Below are positions 13,020-17,604 of a stretch of DNA of 17,604 bases, piece by piece. The DNA is from CAYNQN01 sp964530525 (GTDB taxonomy: Bacteria > Actinomycetota > Acidimicrobiia > Acidimicrobiales > Acidimicrobilacustridaceae): positions 1 through 17,604 of the forward strand of contig CAZHBH010000046.1 of NCBI GenBank assembly GCA_964530525.1, read 5' to 3'. The notes beneath the pieces are model-generated. The model was not told the origin of the DNA. It worked only from the letters and a program-made list of their open reading frames with translations, and did no database searches. Position numbers and translations under genes: made by a program. Position 1 is the first letter of the stretch, and every line of letters begins with the position of its first letter.

Positions 13020-13832
13020 TCACACCCGAACCAGCGGGCGGAGCCGTTCGAGCTTCGCCGGACCGATGCCGGGGACGTCGAGCAGGTCGTCGACCGCCCG
13101 GAAGGGACCCCTCCTCTGGCGGTGCTCGACGATCGCGCTGGCCGTGGCGGGCCCGATCCCCGGGAGGCCCTCGAGCACCTCTGCCGACGCGACGTTCACG
13201 TCTACCGGCGAGCCCGCCCCCTCCCCACCTCCTTCGTGGCCGGTACCCGAGCTCTGCTGACCAGGGTCGAGCGGGCCGCCTGCGAGGGGCGGGACTGCCG
13301 CCTCTCCCCTCCTCGGCACGTAGACGCGAGAGCCGTCGACCAGCTCGGATGCCAGGTTGAGGCGATCAGCGTCCGCATCGGTCGCCAGTCCCCCGGCCAC
13401 CTCCACCAGGTCGCCCACTCGCGCACCTGGCCCGAGCCGGTAGACCCCCGGGTTGGCGACCGCCCCGGCAGCGTGCACCACGACGTCGGGCTCCGCCGTA
13501 GTGCTGGGCGACGCCATCGGGATGGTCGCCAGCGAGTGAGCCTCCCGCAGCGGGGCGTCCGGGGACCTCGAAGCCGGCCGTGCCCACCACACCGCCACCA
13601 GCACGACGACGACCACCACGACGACTGCTGCGGCGGCGCCCAGCACCCGACGCGAACGTCTGTCGAGCGAGTCGAGCACGGCCGACCAAACCCGGGACGA
13701 GGGCGGCCCAGCTCCCTCGAGCGCACCCCGGCGAAGGTGGTCGAGCGCCACGCGGTGCCGCGAAGTGGGATCCTGGCGGGCATCGCCCGGTGCCGGGCTC
13801 GGCTCATCATCCACGGGATCTTGGTGGGCCAC
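13020..13832 (-). CDS. comEA: ComEA-family DNA-binding competence protein
   Basis: A 270-residue membrane-anchored DNA receptor. A charged cytoplasmic N-terminus (1-62) is followed by one membrane helix (64-83, with a run of eight valines), an SLBB domain (about 117-173, VVVHAAGAVANPGVYRLGPG, VGDLVEVAGG), a Gly/Ser linker and a C-terminal double helix-hairpin-helix domain (209-270, VNVASAEVLEGLPGIG and VDDLLDVPGIGPAKL) that binds duplex DNA without sequence preference. GTG 13832 is preceded by GGGAGG at a 7-nt spacing. It is the first gene of the comEA-comEC-folP-holA run. A TATCGT hexamer at 13951-13956 on the minus strand is a possible -10 about 120 bp upstream. Confidence 0.93.
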   Translation of the reverse strand: MAHQDPVDDEPSPAPGDARQDPTSRHRVALDHLRRGALEGAGPPSSRVWSAVLDSLDRRSRRVLGAAAAVVVVVVVVLVAVWWARPASRSPDAPLREAHSLATIPMASPSTTAEPDVVVHAAGAVANPGVYRLGPGARVGDLVEVAGGLATDADADRLNLASELVDGSRVYVPRRGEAAVPPLAGGPLDPGQQSSGTGHEGGGEGAGSPVDVNVASAEVLEGLPGIGPATASAIVEHRQRRGPFRAVDDLLDVPGIGPAKLERLRPLVRV

Positions 13833-14012
13833 GGCTCGCCTCCCAGCTGCGCGCCAGCGCGAAGTACCGAAACGACTGGGGAGCCGGGAGGCTCGCGGCG
13901 CACGGGTGGGTGCGGTGGGCGATTAGCCGGAGGGCCGTGAGGCGGAGCCAACGATACGGCACGGCCGGGCGGATCGACCAGAGGCGTTCGCGTGAGGTGA
14001 CACGTCATTCGG

Positions 14013-14018
14013 TACCGT
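14013..14018 (+). promoter_or_regulatory. Candidate -10 element of the PAC2 gene (TACCGT)
   Basis: TACCGT fits TANNNT and is followed by 9 nt and then ATG 14028. The same arrangement is seen before lepA, and nearly the same before hrcA. No ribosome-binding site precedes the ATG. A leaderless transcript is therefore plausible; a -35 is not evident at standard spacing. Confidence 0.35.
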
Positions 14019-14027
14019 GGCCTGGCC

Positions 14028-14885
14028 ATGGATCTCTTCGAGTTGATCGAACGACCGGAGCTCGACTCCCCCGTGCTGGTGCTCGCGCTCGACGGGTGGA
14101 TCGACGCGGGGCTCGCCGCGGCCCAAGCCCTGAGCGTCATCCACTCGACCGATGACGCCGAGACGGTGGCCGTCTTCGACTCCGACCTGCTCTTGGACCA
14201 CAGGGCTCGCCGGCCCACCCTCCACCTCGAAGACGGCATCAACGCTGGTCTGAGCTGGCCCAGCATCGAGCTACAGGCCGTCACCGACGACGAGGGCAAC
14301 GACGCGCTCTTCCTGGTCGGCGCCGAGCCCGACCACATGTGGGGAGCCTTCTCGCGCTCGGTGGTGGACCTGGCGCTGGAGTTCGGGTGCCGGATGGTGG
14401 CAGGGCTCGGCGCCTATCCGGCCCCCGTCCCCCACACCAGGCCCACCCGACTGGTGGCCACCGCGACGTCCCGCAACCTCGCCGACCTCGTAGGCCACGT
14501 CCACGGGCAGGTGGAGGTCCCCGCCGGAGTGCACGCCGCCATAGAGCACCGAGCTGGAGATGTCGGGCTACCTGCGGTCGGCCTCTGGGCCCAGGTACCG
14601 CACTACGCAGCCGCCATGCCGTTCCCTGCGGGGGCGCTGGCGTTGGTGGAAGGCCTCGACACCATCGTCGGGCTCAAGTTCGACCCCGGCGATCTGCGCA
14701 GCGACGCTCAGAGCACGCTGGCCCGCCTCGACTCGCTCGTCAGCAACAGCCACGAGCACGTCGAGATGGTCCACCAACTCGAGGCGCACGTCGACGCCCT
14801 CGAGGCCGCCGAGCGTGAGGGCATCCCCTCGGGAGACGAGCTCGCGGCCGAGCTGGAGAGGTTCCTGCGCGAGCAGGAGACCTGA
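14028..14885 (+). CDS. PAC2 family protein
   Basis: A 285-residue protein matching the PAC2 family, which is related to eukaryotic proteasome-assembly chaperones. Typical features are the N-terminal VLVLALDGWIDAG, the early VAVFDSDLLLDHRARRP, the central LFLVGAEPDHMW with MVAGLGAYPAPVPHTRP, and the region VGLWAQVPHY that closes the Rossmann-like core. A helical, Glu-rich C-terminus (about 235-285) could form a coiled coil. Actinobacterial PAC2 proteins are widespread; a role with the bacterial proteasome has been suggested by homology but is not shown by this sequence. The ATG lacks a ribosome-binding site (see the -10 candidate). The gene is divergent from comEA across 195 bp, and its stop is 5 bp from that of the convergent acyl-AMP ligase gene. 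Confidence 0.9.
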   Translation: MDLFELIERPELDSPVLVLALDGWIDAGLAAAQALSVIHSTDDAETVAVFDSDLLLDHRARRPTLHLEDGINAGLSWPSIELQAVTDDEGNDALFLVGAEPDHMWGAFSRSVVDLALEFGCRMVAGLGAYPAPVPHTRPTRLVATATSRNLADLVGHVHGQVEVPAGVHAAIEHRAGDVGLPAVGLWAQVPHYAAAMPFPAGALALVEGLDTIVGLKFDPGDLRSDAQSTLARLDSLVSNSHEHVEMVHQLEAHVDALEAAEREGIPSGDELAAELERFLREQET

Positions 14886-14890
14886 CTCGA

Positions 14891-16636
14891 CTAACCCAGG
14901 ACGGGGAGCTCGCCCTGCAGGTACCGGGTGCGGCTCAGGCTTCGCTGGAGCTTCCCGCTGGAGGTCTTCGGCAGCGTGCCCTTGGGCACCAGCACCACGT
15001 CGCGCGGCGGCAGGCCCGTGGCCTCCAGCGCCCTCTCCCTTGCGTGCTTGCGGACCAGCTCCAGGTCGTAGTCCTCACTGCGGAGCTCGGCGACCACCAC
15101 CACCTGCTCCTTGCCCCGACCCCCGTCGACGCCGAAGGCCACCACGTTGCCGGCGCGGATCCCGTCGACCTCGCCCACGGCCTGCTCGATGTCCTGCGGG
15201 TACACGTTGCGGCCCCCCACGATGATGAGGTCCTTGATGCGCCCGCACAGCACCAGCTCGCCGGTGTCGGTGAGGTAGCCGAGGTCTCCCGTGCGCAACC
15301 AGCTTCCTCGGAAGGTCTGCGAGGTGGCTGAGGGGTTGCGGTAGTACCCAGGAGTGACGGACGTGCCCATCACCTCCACCTCGCCGACGTGGCGCTCGGG
15401 AAGTGGATCGCCGTCCGTCGCCACGACCCTCAACTCCAGCCCGGGAACCGGGCGTCCCAGGCACACCAGCTCCCTGGCCGACGGGTGGTCGGCACCCACC
15501 TGCCTCGCACGGCCGGCAGCTTCCAACTCGTCGCGGTCCACCACGTCCACACGCAGGCCCTCCATGGGCGCGGGGAACGTGCAGCCGATGCCCACCTCTG
15601 CCATCCCGAAGGCGGGGAACACCGCATGCGGGTCGAGGCCGTGGGGCTCCGCCGCTTCGACGAAGGCTCGAACGGCCCTCGGGTCCACCGGCTCGGCGCC
15701 GTTCAAGGCGATGCGCAGCGACGACAGGTCGAGGCCCGACTCGCGCCGAAGCGCCCTCGTCGTCAGCACCCAGGAGAAGTTGGGACCCGCGGTCACCGTC
15801 CCACGGTGCTCCGACACCCAGCGCATCCACCGTCCCGGAGATCCGAGGAAGTCCTGCGGAGCACCGAGCACCAGGTCGCGACCGGTGGTCATCGGCACCG
15901 AGAGCATCCCGACGAGCCCCATGTCGTGGTAGAGCGGTAGCCACGACACGAACACCTCGTGGTCCCGCATCTGCCCGGCGGCGCACACGGCATCGAGGTT
16001 CGCGAGGAGCACTCGCTCCGGGAGCATCACCCCCTTGGGGTCGGCCGTGGAACCGCTCGTGAACTGGAGGATGGCGAGGCGCTCGGGATCTGGAGGAGGA
16101 GCCACGTAGTTGGAAGGGTCCCGCCGCCGGGAAGCCTCCACGAGCTCGTCGAGGCGCACCAAGGGGGGGTCCCCGGGCTCCGGGGCCACGTAGGGCGCGA
16201 GGTCCGGGTCCACCACCAACAAGGCGGTGTCGGCAGCTCTGACCCTGGCCCTTACCTGCCTGACCAGCTCTTCCACCGAGGCAAGCCTCATCGGCAGAGG
16301 AAGCACGACCAGGGTCGCCCCCGCGAGCCAGACGGCCTGGATGACGGTCACGAGCGACCGAGAGGTGGGCGCCAGGACGGCCACGTGACTTCCGGGCTGG
16401 ACGCCGCTCGAGGCCAGCTCGAGTGCCACCGAGGCCGCCTCCGCGTGGAGCTGCTCCCAGCTGACAGCGTTCTGCTCGTCGCCGGAGACGAACACGACCC
16501 GGCCACCGAAGCGGCTGGCGGCCCGCAGTCGCTCTACCAGATCGGCGTGCAGCACGGCGGTGTCCGCAACAGCGGCCATGTGCCATTGGACCACACCCGA
16601 GCTGGTGGTGTCGTGATCCCGCAGGTCGTCGCTCAC
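14891..16636 (-). CDS. Fatty-acyl-AMP ligase / acyl-CoA synthetase family protein
   Basis: A 581-residue adenylate-forming enzyme that activates a carboxylic acid as acyl-AMP. Seen motifs: ATP loop TSGSTADPKG (193-202), SWLPLYHDMGLVG (231-243), GPNFSWVL (284-291), ALNGAEPV (310-317), adenine-site FGMAE (343-347), RTGDLGYL (448-455), GRIKDLIIVGGRNVYPQDIE (465-484) and the C-terminal catalytic lysine in TSSGKLQR (K562). The LYHDMGL, NGAEPV and YPQDIE patterns are those of fatty-acyl-AMP ligases, which pass the acyl group to an acyl carrier protein rather than CoA, but a CoA ligase cannot be excluded. No polyketide synthase or carrier protein gene is adjacent. The GTG at 16636 overlaps the leuS stop (GTGA), giving coupling; ATG 16579 is an alternative that would remove 19 residues. 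The substrate is unknown. Confidence 0.88.
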   Translation of the reverse strand: MSDDLRDHDTTSSGVVQWHMAAVADTAVLHADLVERLRAASRFGGRVVFVSGDEQNAVSWEQLHAEAASVALELASSGVQPGSHVAVLAPTSRSLVTVIQAVWLAGATLVVLPLPMRLASVEELVRQVRARVRAADTALLVVDPDLAPYVAPEPGDPPLVRLDELVEASRRRDPSNYVAPPPDPERLAILQFTSGSTADPKGVMLPERVLLANLDAVCAAGQMRDHEVFVSWLPLYHDMGLVGMLSVPMTTGRDLVLGAPQDFLGSPGRWMRWVSEHRGTVTAGPNFSWVLTTRALRRESGLDLSSLRIALNGAEPVDPRAVRAFVEAAEPHGLDPHAVFPAFGMAEVGIGCTFPAPMEGLRVDVVDRDELEAAGRARQVGADHPSARELVCLGRPVPGLELRVVATDGDPLPERHVGEVEVMGTSVTPGYYRNPSATSQTFRGSWLRTGDLGYLTDTGELVLCGRIKDLIIVGGRNVYPQDIEQAVGEVDGIRAGNVVAFGVDGGRGKEQVVVVAELRSEDYDLELVRKHARERALEATGLPPRDVVLVPKGTLPKTSSGKLQRSLSRTRYLQGELPVLG

Positions 16637-17604
16637 ACCACGAGGCTCACGAGCTTCGGGGGCTTCGAGATCACCTTCTTGGGAGTGGCGCCGTCGAGGA
16701 AGGCCTGGACCTTCTCCGAGGTCAGCGCCAGCTCCTCTGCACGAGCGGCGTCGGTGTCTGCGGGCACCTCGATCTTGGCGCGCACCTTGCCGTTGACCTG
16801 CACGACCATCGTGACCGACTCCGCGCCCAGCTTCGAGGGGTCGGCGACGGGCCAGGGCTCCTCGTGCACGTGCTCGCCCGGGCGCCGGCGGTCCCAGAGC
16901 TCCGCCGCGACGTGCGGCGCCATCGGGGCGAGGAGCAGGAGGAGCGACTCCGTCGAGCCGGCGAGCGTCTCCGATCGAGCGCCGGCCGGCGACTGGACGT
17001 AGCGGTAGAGCAGGTTGGTGTGCTCCATCAGGGCTGCCACCGCCGTGTTGTACGACCACCTCTCGTAGTCGTCGGTGACCTTGGCGATGAGCCTGTGGGT
17101 GGCCCTGTCGATCGCTTCGTCGTCGGCGGTGGGCGCACGGTCCTCGCCTGCCGATCCCGGCACCTGCTCCGTGGCGAGGCGCCACACCCGGTGCAGGAAC
17201 CGAGAGGTGCCGTCGAGGGTGACGCCTTCCCAGTCCACGTCGTCCTGCGGTGGCCCGACGAACAGGTGGGCAAGACGCAGGGCGTCGGCCCCCTGCGCGT
17301 CGAGGATCTCCTCGGGGGCCACCAAGTTGCCCTTCGACTTCGACATCTTGTCGCCGCCGAGCCGGATCATCCCCTGCGTGAACAGGCGGGCGAACGGTTC
17401 GCCCACCTCAGGCGGTGCGACCCCCAGGTCCACCAGGGCCTTGCTGAAGAACCTCGCGTACATCAGGTGCAAGATGGCGTGCTCCACGCCCCCGATGTAC
17501 TGGTCGACGGGCATCCAGGCCTTCGCGGCCTCCTTGGAGAAGGGGATCTCCTGGTTCCACGGGTCGCAGTAGCGCAGGAAGTACCAGGAGGAGTCGACGA
17601 AGGT
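16633..17604 (-). CDS. leuS: Leucyl-tRNA synthetase, C-terminal part (cut by window end)
   Basis: The last 323 residues of a class I aminoacyl-tRNA synthetase that charges tRNA-Leu. The fragment begins at TFVDSSWYFLRYCDPWN, the typical segment of the catalytic core after the editing domain. The signature loop KMSKS is at fragment residues 86-90 (GDKMSKSKGN), and the anticodon-binding helical domain and C-terminal domain (VQVNGKVRAKIEVP) follow. The reading frame is open to the window edge, so the N-terminal part lies beyond 17604. An internal ATG at 17514 is not the start. The 3' end overlaps the acyl-AMP ligase gene by 4 bp. Confidence 0.97.
   Translation of the reverse strand, partial: TFVDSSWYFLRYCDPWNQEIPFSKEAAKAWMPVDQYIGGVEHAILHLMYARFFSKALVDLGVAPPEVGEPFARLFTQGMIRLGGDKMSKSKGNLVAPEEILDAQGADALRLAHLFVGPPQDDVDWEGVTLDGTSRFLHRVWRLATEQVPGSAGEDRAPTADDEAIDRATHRLIAKVTDDYERWSYNTAVAALMEHTNLLYRYVQSPAGARSETLAGSTESLLLLLAPMAPHVAAELWDRRRPGEHVHEEPWPVADPSKLGAESVTMVVQVNGKVRAKIEVPADTDAARAEELALTSEKVQAFLDGATPKKVISKPPKLVSLVV

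Noticed and set aside
11519..13360. 613-codon open frame antisense to comEC and comEA
   Set aside because: The composition is Arg/Gly/Gln/Glu-rich with no domain; it is a GC-driven shadow of real genes with clear motifs and ribosome-binding sites.
13599..13627. CGA/CAC-type trinucleotide run as a microsatellite or CRISPR-like element
   Set aside because: It simply encodes the valine-rich membrane helix of ComEA on the other strand; there are no repeat-spacer units.

Overview
The window is very GC-rich and gene-dense. It uses many GTG starts and frequent GTGA stop/start overlaps. BldD, PAC2-family, FolP2-like, HrcA/CIRCE and acyl-AMP-ligase genes together point to a high-GC actinobacterium (Actinomycetota). 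An early-branching group such as Acidimicrobiia is my guess and cannot be settled from the sequence alone. Most of the window is a chromosomal housekeeping block: leuS, comEA-comEC, holA, rpsT, lepA, hrcA-dnaJ, rsmE and hemW are familiar neighbours in actinobacterial genomes.

Layout. Positions 1-290 are non-coding as far as I can tell and hold two copies of a 73-bp direct repeat. Positions 291-2368 (+) are a two-gene unit: a degenerate Ser/Thr kinase-like protein with a membrane anchor and an outer domain, then a three-helix membrane protein with a proline-rich tail. Positions 2440-8744 (-) run lepA, CIRCE operator, hrcA, dnaJ, rsmE, bldD, hemW (in transcription order): translation factor, heat-shock repressor and chaperone, rRNA methylation, a c-di-GMP-type developmental regulator and a heme chaperone. 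rpsT (8901-9164, +) is divergent from lepA and meets holA tail to tail. Positions 9161-13832 (-) run comEA, comEC, folP2-like, holA: DNA uptake, a pterin-fold enzyme and the clamp-loader delta subunit. A PAC2-family gene (14028-14885, +) faces an acyl-AMP ligase gene (14891-16636, -), which overlaps the end of leuS (16633-17604, -, cut by the window edge).

How it works together. The hrcA-dnaJ unit is self-controlled through a CIRCE element that touches the hrcA start codon. The bldD gene has its own strong ribosome-binding site and a perfect 8-bp inverted repeat in front of it, suggesting autoregulation separate from the heat-shock genes upstream. comEA and comEC form a DNA-uptake pair tightly linked to folP and holA.

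The main oddities are: an HrcA that lacks its usual middle region; a ComEC whose C-terminal beta-lactamase-like domain has lost its metal-binding motif; a DHPS-fold protein of the FolP2 rather than the folate-making type; a pseudokinase receptor-like protein; and several genes whose -10-like element lies 9-10 nt before the start codon, suggesting leaderless transcription. I found no CRISPR array, tRNA, rRNA, transposase or phage gene, and no clear multi-gene novel system.
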